This document shows positions 9,901-20,479 of a stretch of DNA of 64,000 nt, piece by piece. The translations under genes were made by a program, and so were the position numbers. Each line of letters opens with the position of its first letter. Position 1 is the stretch's first letter. The notes under the pieces were generated by a model. That model made no database searches. It had not been told where the DNA came from and saw only the letters and a list, made by a program, of their open reading frames with translations. Source of the stretch: Vanilla planifolia (taxonomy: Eukaryota > Streptophyta > Magnoliopsida > Asparagales > Orchidaceae); NCBI GenBank assembly GCA_023846275.1, contig JAIUJO010000295.1, forward strand, positions 248,001 to 312,000, read 5' to 3'.

Positions 9901-12900
9901 TAGTGTTGTGCAGAGTTGAGCAGAGCAATATAGAGTAGAGTCGAGTAGAGTAGAGCAGAGCAGAGCAGAGTAGAGTATAGTAGAGCATAGCTAGATATGG
10001 CTAAGCTAGGCTAGACTATAGTAGATTAGAGCAAGGTTAGGTTTGGCTAGGCTGAGCTATGATAGAGTAGAGTATAGTTGAGTATAATAGAGTAGAGTAG
10101 TGTAGAGTGGAATAGAGTAGACCTAGGTTAAGCTAGGCTAGGTTTGGCAAGGCTAGAGTACATAATAGAAAGCAAAGTAGAGTAGAGTAGAGTAGAGCAT
10201 TGTAGAGAGGGGCAAAGTAGAGAAGTGCAGAGCATAGTAGAGTAGAACAAAGCAGAAAAGAACTAGGTTATGCAAAGCTAGGATAGGCTATGCTAGGCTA
10301 GCATAGGAAGGCTAGGCTAGAGTAGAGTAGAGTTGATTAGAGTAGAGTAGAGCTTGATTAGGCTCGGCAAGTCTAGGTTAGAGTAGAATAGAGTAGAGTA
10401 AAGTAGAATATATTGTAGTAGAATAGAGCTAGGTTAGGCTAGGCTAGGCTAGGATGGGAAAGAGTAAAGTAAAGTAGAGAAGAATAGAGTAGATTTGAGC
10501 TAGGTTAGGCTTGGTTAGGCTAGGCTAGGCTAGAGTAGAGTAGATAGAAGTTGAGTAAAGTAGAGTAGAGTAGAACAAAGTAGAGTAGAGCATAGTAGAG
10601 TAGAGCAGAGTTTAGTAGAGTAGAGGAGAGGAGAGTAGAGTAGAGCATAGTAGGGCAAAGCAGAGTAGAGTAGAGTTGATTAGAAAAGTAGAGCAAAGAA
10701 ATATAGAACAGAGTAGAGTTATGTGGAGCAGTGTAGAGTAGAGATAAGCAAAGTAGAGTAGAGCTAGGTTAGGCTATGCTAGGCTAATCTAGGCTAGGTT
10801 TGGCTAGATTATAGAAGATTAGAGTAGAGTAGAGTAGAACGAGTTTTGTTAGGTTTGGCTAAGGTAAGCTAGGCTAGGTTAGAGTAGAGTAGAGTAGAGT
10901 AGAGTATAGTTGAGTAGAGTAGAGTAGAGTAAAGTAGAGTAAAGAAAAGTAGAGTAGATCAAGGTTATGCTAGGGTAGGCTAGGCTTGGCAAGGTAAGAT
11001 ATGGAATGAAAGGCTAGAGTTGAGTAGAGTAGAGTAGAGCTAGGTTAGCCTAGGCTAGGATAGATTATAGTAGAATAGAGTAGAGTAGAGTAGAGTACAG
11101 TAGAGAAAAGCAGAGAAGAGTAGAATGGAGTAGAGCAGAGTAGAGTAGAGTAGAGCAGAGTAGATCTAGGTTATGCTAGGCTAGAGTAGTGTAGATTAGA
11201 GCTAGGTTGGGGTTGGCTAGGCTAGGTTTTGTTAAAGTTGAGTATAGTAGAGTAGACTAGAGAAGTGTAGAATGGAGTAGAGTAGAGTAGATTAGAGCTA
11301 TTTGAGGTTAGGCTTGGCTAGGTTAGGTTAGGCAATGTTAGGCTAAGCTAGGCTAGATTATAATAGAGTAGAGCAAGGTTCGGTTAGGTTATGTTAGAGT
11401 ACTATAGAGTAGAGTATACTAGACTAGAGTAGAGTAGAGCAGAGCATAGTAGAGCAAAGCAAAGCAGGGCAAAACAGAACAAAGTATTACAGAGATGAGC
11501 AAAGCTAGATTATCGTAGGCTAGGCAAAGCTAAGCTAGGTTAGGTTAGAGTAGAGTAGAGTTGAGAATTGCTAAGTTAGGCTAGGTTAGGCTAAGTTTTC
11601 TTAGGATAGAGCATAGTAGAGTAGTGTAAAGTAGAGTCTAGTAGAGTAGAGCACAATAGAGCATAGTAGAGCTAGGTTATGCTAACCTAGGCTCAGATAG
11701 GCTATGGTTGGCTAGGATAGGCTAGGCTAGAGTATGATAGTGTAGAGTAGAGCAGAGCTTGGTTAGGCTAGGCTAGGCCTGATTAGAGAAGGGTGGAGTG
11801 AAGCAGAGTAATGCAGAGCAAAGAAGAGCAAAATAAAGCAAAGAAGAGCAGAGTATAGTAGAGAAGTGTAGAGTAGAGTATAGCAGAGTAGAGTACAGTA
11901 GAGCAGAGTAGAGTAGAACATAGTAGAGTAAAGAATAGCAAAGTAGAGTAGAGCTTGGTCAGGATAAGCTTGGCTAGGCTAGGCTAAGCTAGGTTAGAGT
12001 AGAGTAGTGTAGAATAGACTAGGGTAGAGTAGAGTAGAGTAAAGTAGAGTAGAATAGAGCTAGGTTTTGCTAGGCTAGGCTTGGTTAGGTTAGGCTATAA
12101 AAGAGTATAGTAGTGCAGTAGAGCAAGGTTAAGATAGGCTAGGCTAGAGTAACATAGAATAGAGTAGTGTAGAGTAGAGCAGAGTAGAGCAGAGAAGAAC
12201 ATAATAGAGCAAAGTATAGTAGAGCAGAGTAGAGTAGAGCAGAGCAGAGTAGAGTAAAGCAATGTAAGGTAGTGCGATGCTAGGTTAGAGTAGGCTAGGC
12301 TAGGATAAAGTAGAGTAGAGTATAGTAGAGAAGAAAAGAGCTAAGTTAGGCTAAGCTAGGTTAGAGTAGAGTAGAGTAGAGTAGAATAGAGTAGAGTACA
12401 ACAGAGTATAGTACAGTAAAGTTGACTCGAGCTAGGTTAGGCTAGGTTAGGCCAGGCTTGGTTTGGCTAGCCTAGGTAAGAGTAGAGCAAAGTAGAGTTT
12501 TGTAAAGAAGAGTTGAGTAGTGCTTGGTTTGGCAAGGTATGCTGTGCTAGGCTTTAGTAGAGTAGATTCGAGTAGAGCAGAGAAGAGCAGAGTTTAACAG
12601 AGTAGAGCAGAGCAAAGTAGAGTAGAGCAGAATAGAGAAGGGTAGAGCTAGGTTAAATAAGGCTTGGCTAGGATAGGTTAGGATATATTAGAGCAGAGAA
12701 GAGCTTATTTAGGCTAGGCTAGGCTAGTCTAGGTTAGAGAAGAGTATAGTTGAGTGGAGTAGAGTAAAATAGAGTAGACTAGAGTAGAGTAAAGTAGAGC
12801 TATCTTAGGATAGGCTTAGCTAGCCTAAAGTAGAGTAGAGTAGAGTAAAGAAGAGTAGAGTAGAGTAGAGAAGAGCAGAGAAAAGTAGAGCAGAGCAGAG

Positions 12901-13723
12901 TATGATAGAGTAGAGAAGCACAAATTAGAGTAGAGAATAGTTAGGCTAGTCTACGATATGGTAGGCTAGGCTAGGCAAGAGTTGAGTTAAGTAGAGTAGA
13001 GTATAGTTGAGAACATTAGAGCTAGGTTAAGTTAGGTTATGCTAGGCTAGGTTAGAGTAGAGTAGAGTAGAGTATAGTAGAGTAAAGTGGAGTAGAGCTA
13101 GTTATGGCTAGGCTACGCTCGGCTAGACTCGACTGTGTTTAGCGAAGCTAGGCAAGAGCATAATAGAGTAGAGTAGTGTAGAGAAGAGTACAGTAGAATA
13201 GAGAAGAGTAGAGCCAGGTTAGGCTAAGCAAGGCTAGGCTCGATTAGAATACAGTAGAGTGGAGCAAAGTAGAGCAAAGCAGAGTAGAGTAGAGCAGAGT
13301 AGAGAAAAGTAAAGTAGAGAAGAGTAGAGTAGAGTAGAGTAGAGCTAAGTTAGGCAAGGCTCATCTATAGTAGAGTAAAGAAGAGCTAGGTTTGGCTAGG
13401 CTAGGTTAGACAAGGTTAGAAAAGAGTAGAGTAGTGTATAGTAAAGTAGAGTAGAGTAAAGTAGAGTACAGTAGGGTAGAGTAGAGTATAGTAGAGTAAA
13501 AGAGGTTTGGTTAGGCTAGGGTATGCTAAGCTAAGCTAAGCAAGGTAAGAGTAGAGTAGGGTAGAGTAGAGCAGGGTAGAGCGAGATTAGGCTAGGTTTT
13601 GCTAGGCTAGTGTATATTAGAGCATAATAGAGTATAGTAGAATACATTAGAGTAGAGTAGAGTGTAGTAGAAAAAAGAAGAGTAGAGTATAGTAGAGTAG
13701 AGTCGAGTAGGGTGGAGTAAAGT

Positions 13724-13741
13724 AGAGGAGAGGAGAGGAGA
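13724..13741 (+). repeat. Pure purine GGAGA-type run
   Basis: A local switch from TAGAG to AGGAG/GGAGA monomers gives an 18-base run of only A and G, followed by GATGAGATGAGAGAGGAG. The loss of the T that normally occurs every five bases makes this a third, minor monomer state. It recurs at several other sites in the window. Confidence 0.75.
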
Positions 13742-15446
13742 TGAGATGAGAGAGGAGAAGAGAGCAAAGTAGAGCCACGCAGAGTGGAGCAGAGTAGTGT
13801 AGAACAAAGAAGAGTAAAGTAGAGAAGTGCAGAGCAGAGCAGACTAGAGTAGAGCAGAGCAGAGAAAAGTAGAGTAGAGTAGTGTAGAGCTTAGTTGAGT
13901 AGAGCAGAGTTGAGCAAATTAAGGTTAGGCTAGGGCAAGCTAGGCTAGAGTAGAGTAGAGTAGTGCATTGTAGAGTAGAGTAAAGTAAAGCAGGGCTAGG
14001 TTAGGCAAGGCTAGGCTTGAGTATAATTGACCAGAGTATAGTAGAGTAGAGCTAAGAAGAGCAGAGTAGAATAGTGAAGAGGAGAGCAAAGTAGCGCATA
14101 GTAAAATAGAGTAGAGCAGAGTAGACCAGAGAAGACCAGAGCAAAGCTAGGTTAGGATAGCTTAGGCTAGGCAAGGCTAGAGTAGAGTAGAGTAAGCTAG
14201 AGTAGAGTAGAGTATAGATGAGCTTGGTTAGGATAGGCATTGCTTGGCTAAGTTAGAGTAGAGTATAGTAGAGTAAAGTAGAGTAGAACGAGGATAGGCT
14301 AAGCTAAGGTAGGCTAGGCTAAGGTAGGCTAGGATAGGCTAGACTATGCTATACTAGGCTTGAGTAGAGTAGAGTTGTGTAGAGCTTAATAGAGTAGGGT
14401 AAGGTAGAGTAAAGTAGAATAGAACGAGGTTTGGCTGGGCTAAGCTAGGCTAGGTTACGCTAGGCTTGGCTAGAGTAGGGTAGAGTAGACTAGAGTAGAA
14501 TAGAGTATAGTAAAGAAGAGTAGAGTAGAGTAGAGTAGAGAAAGGTTAGGCTAGGCTGGTTAGGCTTAGCTAGGAAATGCTAGAGTAGAGTAGAGTAGAG
14601 CAAAGCATAGAAGAGCATTGTTGAGCAGAGTAGAGCATAGTAGAGTAGAGTGGATCAGATCAAGATAGAGTAGAACAGAGCAGAGTATAGTAGAGTAGAG
14701 AAGAGTAGAGCTAAGTTAGGTTAGGATAGATTAGTTTAGGCTAAGCTAGGCTAGGTTAGACTATGCTAGGTTAGGCTAGGCTAAAGATTGGATAGGTTAA
14801 GCTAGGTTATTGTATGCTTGGTTGGGATAGGCTAGAGTAGAGTAGAGCGAGGATAGGCTAAGCTAAGCTAAGCTAGGTTAAAATAAAAAGAAAAGCTGAG
14901 TAGAGTAGAGTAGAGTAGAGCAGAGTAGAGAAGAACATAGTAGAGATTCACATAATAGAGAAGAGTAGAGCATAGTAGAGCTAGCTTAAGCTAAGCTAAG
15001 CTTGCTAGGCTAATGTAAAATAGAGTAGAGTAAAGTAGAGTAGTGTAAATTAGAGTAGAGTAGAGTATAGTAGAGTAGAGCAAGGTTAAGCTAAGCTAGG
15101 CTAGGGTAGGCTAGGCTAGGCTAATCTATAGTAAAGAAGATTAGAGTAGAGTAGAGCAAGGCTAGGTTAGGCTAACGTAAGTTAGGCTAGAGTAGAGTAG
15201 AGTAGAGTATAGTGGAGTACGGTACAGTAGAATAGAGTAGAGTAGAGTAGAGCAAAAGTAGAGAAGATTAGAGGAGAGCAAAGTAGAGTAGAGTAGAGAA
15301 AAGAAGAGCATAGCAAAGTAGAGCAACCAAGACTAGGGCAAAGCAGAGTAGAAGAGTAGAGCAGAGCAATGTAGAGCAGAGCAGATAAGAGTAGAGCACA
15401 GTAGAGTAGTGAAGGGAAAGGTTAGCCTATGTTAGGCTAGGTTAGG

Positions 15447-15523
15447 CTAGGCTACGATAAAGTAGAGTAGAGTAGAGTAGAGTTAGGTTATTCTAGGCTA
15501 CGATAAAGTAGAGTAGAGTAGAG
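15447..15523 (+). repeat. 46-bp tandem duplication spanning a B/A boundary
   Basis: A 31-bp identical segment beginning CTAGGCTACGATAAAG occurs at 15447-15477 and again at 15493-15523. The rare TACGATAAAG variant in both copies shows common origin. The 46-bp period is not a multiple of five, because the copied unit contains the A-to-B junction with its extra base. Confidence 0.8.
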
Positions 15524-17371
15524 CAGACTATAGAAGAGCATAGCAGAGCAGAGCAGAGTGGAGCAGAGTAAAGCAGAGTAGAGAATAGCATAGTAGAGTA
15601 AATAAGAGCAAAGTTAAACTAAGCTAGGCTAGAGTAGAGTAGAGTAGAGTAGAGTAAAGTGGAGTAGAGAAGAGTAGAGCTATCTTAGGTTAGGCTAGGC
15701 TAGAGTACAGTAGTGTAGAGTAGAATAGAGTAAAGCAGTACAGAGTAAAGCAAAGTAGAGCAGAGCAAAGTAGAATAGAGCAGAGCAAAGTAGAGCAGTG
15801 TAAAGCTGAGTAGAGAATAGTAAAGCTAGGTTAGGCTAGGCTAAGAAAGACTAGGTAAGAGTAGAGTAAAGTAGTGTTAGGCTAGGCTAGGCTAGGAAAG
15901 AATAGGCTAGGCTAGGCTAGAGTAGAATAGAGTTGAGTAGAGTAGAGTAGAATCGAGTAAAGTAGAGTAGAGCTTTGTTAGGCTAGGCTAGGCTAGAGTA
16001 TAATAGAGCAAATTAGAGTAGAGTAGAGTAGAGTAGAATAGAGCATAGTAGAGTAGTGTAGAGCCGATCAAGGTTAGGCTAGGATAAGCTAAGCTAGGCT
16101 AGAGTGGGGTAGAGTAATATGGAGTAGAGTACAGTAGAGTGAAGTAGAGCTAGGTTATGCGAGGCTAGGCAATACTAAGTTAGAGTAGGATAGAGTAAAG
16201 TAGAGTAGAGTAGATTAGAGTATAGTAAAGTAGAGAAGAGCTATGTTTGGGTAGGCTAGGCTAGGTTATGCTAAACTAGGCTAGAGTAGAGTAGAGTGGA
16301 CTAAAGTAGAGTAGAGTAGAGCACAGTAGAGCTAAGAAGATTAGAGGAGAGAAGGGTAGAGTAGAGCAGAGTAGAGCAAAGTAGGGAAGAGCTGAGCAGA
16401 GCAATGCAAAGAAGAGTAAAGTAGAGTAGAACTGAGTAGAGTAGAGAAAAGCAAAGCAAAGTAGAGCAGAGCAAAGTAGAATAGAGTAGAGCAATGTTAG
16501 GCTTGCCTAGGCTTGGCTAGGCTTGGTTAGACTAGAGTAGAGTAGAGCTAGCTCAGGTTAGGCTAGGCTAAGAAGAATAGAGTATAGCAGAATATAGTAG
16601 ATTAAAGTAAAGTATAGTAGAGTAGAGTAAAGTAGAATAGAGCTAAGTAAGGCTAGGTTAAGCAAGGCTAGAGTAGGCTATGATGGGCAAGGCTAGAGTA
16701 GAGTGGGGTACGCTAGAGTAGAGTAGTCTAGAATAAATAGAGATAGGTTAGGTTAGGCGAAGTTGAAGTAGAGTAGAATTAAGTTAGGATTAGTTCTAGG
16801 TTAAGCTAGGTTAGAGTATAGTAGAGTAGAGTAGAGGAGAGTAAAGTAGAGTAGAGTGGAGTAGAGTAGAGCTAAGTTAGGCTAGGCTAAGTTAGGCTGA
16901 GCAAGCATAGGTAAGGCTAGGCTAAGCTAAATAGAGAGAGTAGAGTAGAGCTCGATTCGGCTTGGCTAGAGTAGAGTAGAGTACAATAGAGTAGAGCAGA
17001 GCAGTGTATAAAACAATAGAGTAGAGTAGAGCAGAGTAGAGTAAAGTAGTGCAGAGCAGAGCAGAGATGAGTAGAGTAGAGCAGAGAAGAGCAATGTGGT
17101 GTAGAGGTAAGTTAGGGAAGGCTAGGTTTTTTTAGGCGCTATTAGAGTACAACAGAATAGAGTGGAGTGGAGTAGACTAGAGTATAGTAGAGTAAAGTAA
17201 TGTAGATTAGAGTTGAGTATAGTAGAGGAGAGTAGAGTAGAGTAGAGTGAGGTTTTGCAAGGCTAGGCTTGGTTAAGCAAGGAAGAGTAAATTAGAGTAT
17301 AGTAGAGTAGGGTAGAGGGGAGTTGAGTAGGGTAGAGTAGAGCAAGGTTACATTAGGCTTGGCTTAAGTAA

Positions 17372-17460
17372 AGTAGAGCAAAGTAGAGTAGAGTAGAGCA
17401 AAGTAGAGCAAAGCAGAGCAAAGTAGAGTAAAGCAGAGCAAAGTAGAACAAAGCAGAGTA
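17372..17460 (+). repeat. 10-bp dimeric sub-array (AGAGCAAAGT-like)
   Basis: Pentamers alternate between an AGAG-type and an AAAG-type unit, giving a repeated 10-bp period over roughly 90 bp. Similar AGAGC-AAAGT pairs occur elsewhere in the window but rarely in so long a run. A 10-bp dimer is the smallest higher-order unit and is close to one DNA helical turn. Confidence 0.65.
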
Positions 17461-18505
17461 AGGTAGAGAAAAGCTAGGTTAAGCTAGGCTAGGTTAGGCT
17501 AGGGTTGGCTAAGCCAGGTTAGGAAAGGCTAGCATTAGGAATAATAAAGTAGGGTAGAGTAGATTAGAGTTAGGTTAGGTTAGGCTAGGATAGGCTAGGC
17601 TTGAGTAGAGTAGAGTAGAGTAGAGCAAAGTAAAACAGAACTGAGCAAAGTAGAGTAGAGCAAGGTAGAGTAAAGTAAAGCAGAGTGGAGTAAAGTAGAG
17701 TAGAGCAGAGTAGAGCTAGGGTAGGCTAGGCTAGGTGAGTGTAGAGTAGAATAGAGTAGAGTAGAGTAGGCTTTGGTTAGGCTAAATTATGCTAGGCTAA
17801 GGTAAAGAAGGTTAGAGTTGGGTAGGGTAGAGGAAAGTAGAGTAGGCATAGCAGAGCCAAGCAGTGCAGAGTAGAGAAGAGTAGAGTATAGCAGAGTAGA
17901 GTAAAGAAGAAGAGAGAAGAGATGAGCAGAGTAGAGTAGAGTAGAGCTAGATTAGGCTAGGCTAGAGTATAATAGAGCAGAGTAGAGCTAAGATAAGCTA
18001 AGCTAGGCTAGGCAAGGCTAGTTTAGGGTATAGTAGAAAAGAGTAGAGTAGAGTATAATATAGTAAAGAAGAGTGGAGTAGAGTAAAGTTAGGTTAGGTA
18101 AGGCTAGGCTAAGTTTTGCTTGGCTAAGCAAGGCTAAAATAGAGAAAAGTTGGATAGAGTGGAGAAGAGAAGAGTAGAGTAGAGCAAAGAATAGTTGGCT
18201 AGGCTAGTCTAGAGTAGAGTAGAGTAGAGTAGAGTGGAGTAGAGCAGAGTGGAGCAGAGCAGAGTAGAAGAGAACATAGTAGAGCAAAGCAGAGTAGGGC
18301 AAAGTAGAGTAGAGTAGAGCAGAGAAGGGTAGAACTAGGTTATGCTAAGCTATGCCAAGCTAGGCTAGGCTATGTTAGAGTAGAGTTGTGTAGAATAGAG
18401 TAGAGTAGAATAGAGTAGAGTAGAGCAATGAAAAGTAGAGTAGAGTAGAGTAGGGCTAGGTTAGGCTATGCTGGCTAGGCTAGGCATGGCAAGGCTTAGC
18501 TCTGG

Positions 18506-18605
18506 TAAAGTAGAGTAGAGTATAGCAGCGTAGAGCTTGGTTAAGCTAGGCTAGGCTATGTTAGTGGAGAGTAGAGTTGAGTAGAGTAGAGTCGAGTGGT
18601 GTAGA
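18506..18605 (+). repeat. Dispersed satellite sub-family, member 1
   Basis: The block GAGCTTGGTTAAGCTAGG followed by CTAGGCTATGTTAG is preceded by a short A-block with a GTAGAGTATAG group. The same arrangement recurs near 30355 and 38810, and in weaker form near 53650. Here and at 38810 it is followed by a GAGTTGAGTAG group and a GTGGTGTA variant. Shared order over about 100 bp suggests dispersed copies of one ancestral A/B cycle. Confidence 0.6.
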
Positions 18606-19265
18606 GTAGAGTAGAGTAGAGAAGAGTAGAGTAGAGCTAGGTTATGCTAGGATAGGCTAGGCTAGGTTAAAGTATAGTAGAGTAGAGTAGAGTAGAATAG
18701 AGTAGGGGCAACCAGAGTAAAGTAGAGTAGAGTAGAGTAGAGTAGTGCAGGACAGACAGAGTAGAGTATAGTAGAACAAAGTAGATAAAAATAGAGTAGA
18801 GAAGAGTAGAGCCTAACAGTGTATAAGAGAGTCGAGCTCGATTAAGCAATGCTAGGTTAGGCTAAGCTATGCAAGGCTAGGTTAGGGTAGGCTATGTTGT
18901 AGTAGAGTAGAGAATAGTAGAGTAGAATTGAGTAGAGCAGAGTAGATTAGAGTAGAGCTAGCTTATGATAGGCTACGCTAGGTTAGAGGAGAATAGAGTA
19001 GAGTAGATTAGAGTAGCGCGAGGTTAGGCTAGGTTAAGATGGGCTAGAGTAGAGTAGAGTAGAATAGAATAGAGTAGTGCATGGTTAAGAAAGGCTATTC
19101 TAGAGTACAGTAGAGCATAGCAGAGCATAGCAGAATAGAGTGGAGCAGTGCAGAGCATAGTTGAGCAAATTAGATTAGGCTATGCTAGGCTAGGCTAGGT
19201 AAGGTTAGGCTAGGCTAGGCTAAGCCAACCTTGGCTAGAGTAGAGTAGAGTAGAGTAAAGCTAGG

Positions 19266-19540
19266 TTAGGCTAGGCTAGGTTATAGTAGAGTAGAGCAGA
19301 GCAAGGTAAGGCTAAATGAAGTAATGCTAGGCCAGGCTGGAGTAGAGTACAGTATAGTAAAGTAGAGTGGAGCTCAGTTAGGGTAGGTTAGGCTATGCTA
19401 GGTTAGAGTACAGTAGAGTAAAGCAAGGTAAGGCTAAGGGAAGCAAGGCTTGGCTTGGCTGGAGTAGAGTGGAGTATAGTAGAGTAGAGTGGAGCTCGAT
19501 TAGGCTAGGTTAGGCTATGCTAGGCTAGAGTACAGTAGAG
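19266..19540 (+). repeat. 122-bp tandem duplication, two copies plus a partial third
   Basis: Units start near 19266, 19388 and 19510. The markers GCAAGGTAAGGCTAA (19301 and 19423) and GGAGCTC (near 19370 and 19492) are both offset by 122 bp. Copies one and two differ by scattered substitutions, for example AATGAAGTAATG against GGGAAGCAAGG. The third copy is traceable for only about 30 bp. This is one A-block plus one B-block duplicated as a unit, the simplest composite higher-order repeat seen here. Confidence 0.82.
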
Positions 19541-20363
19541 TATAACAGAGCAGAGTAATATAGAGTAGAGTAGAGCATAGCAGAACAATGCAAAGAAGAA
19601 TAGAGTAGAGAAGAGCAGAGTAGCAATGAGTTGAGCAGAGCAGAGTAGAGCTAGTTTTGGCTATGTTAGGTGAGGTTAGGCTAGGTTAGAGTACAATAGA
19701 GTAGAGTTGAGAAGAGTATAGTATAGTAGAGTTGGGTAGAGTAGAGTAAAGCAGAGTATAATAGAGTAGGGTAGAGTAGAGTAGAGTTGTGTAGAGCTAA
19801 GTCAGGCTAGGCTAGGTTAGGCTAGGCTCAATAGGGGTAGGCTAGGCTAGGCAAGAGTAGAATAGAGTAGATTATACTTGAGTAGAGCTAAGTTAACCTA
19901 GGTTGGCTTGGCTAAGCTAGGTTAGGCTAGGTAGAGTTGAGTAAACTATAGTAGAGTAGAGCTAGGTTAGGTTTGGTTAGGCTAGGCTATGCTTTGAAAA
20001 CCAGATTAAAGTAGAGCAGAGCAGTGCAGTGTAAAGTGAAGTAGATTAGAGCAGAATAGAGCAGAGCAAATTAAAGCAGAGTAAAGTAGGACAAAATAGA
20101 GCTAGGTTAGGTTAGGCTAGGCTAGAGTCGAGTAGAGTATAGTAGACTATAGTAGACTAGAGTTAGGTTAGGTTAGGCTAGGTTAAGCTAGAGTAGATTT
20201 GGGTAGAGTTGAGTAGTGTAGAAAAGAATAGAGCAGAGCAGAGCAGAGTAGAATAGAGCATAGTGGAGTTAACTGAGCTGAGCAATGTTGAGAAGATAAA
20301 AGTAGAGTAGAGTAGAGTAAAGCAGAGCTCGGTTAAGCTTAGATAGGTTAAGCTAAGCTAGAG

Positions 20364-20479
20364 TAGAGTAGAGTAGAGTTGAGTAGAAGAGAGCATAGTA
20401 GATTCAAGTGGAGTAGAGTAGACTAGACTAGACTAGAGTAGAGTAGAGTTGAGTAGAAGAGAGCATAGTAGATTCAAGT
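20364..20479 (+). repeat. 70-bp tandem duplication with 46-bp perfect core
   Basis: A 46-bp sequence ending AGAGCATAGTAGATTCAAGT is identical at 20364-20409 and 20434-20479. Between the cores lies a run of GACTA units. The perfect identity, including the unusual GATTCAAG, points to a recent event, in contrast to the diverged kilobase-scale copies. Confidence 0.9.

Larger units (their letters stand above)
6966..19265 (+). repeat. Satellite segment without recognised large duplication
   Basis: These 12.3 kb are alternating A- and B-blocks in the standard orientation. I found no coding region, RNA gene or non-satellite island. Local structure includes a purine-only run at 13724-13741, a 46-bp tandem duplication at 15447-15523 and a 10-bp dimeric pattern at 17372-17460. 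Unlike 4373-6965, I could not align long stretches here with other parts of the window by eye, so kilobase-scale copies could have been missed. Confidence 0.8.

Noticed and set aside
17127-17133. T runs (GGTTTTTTTAGG here; ATTTTTTAAGG near 46838) as poly(T) tails of minus-strand retrocopies
   Set aside because: Only six or seven Ts occur within B-blocks, without flanking duplications or foreign sequence.
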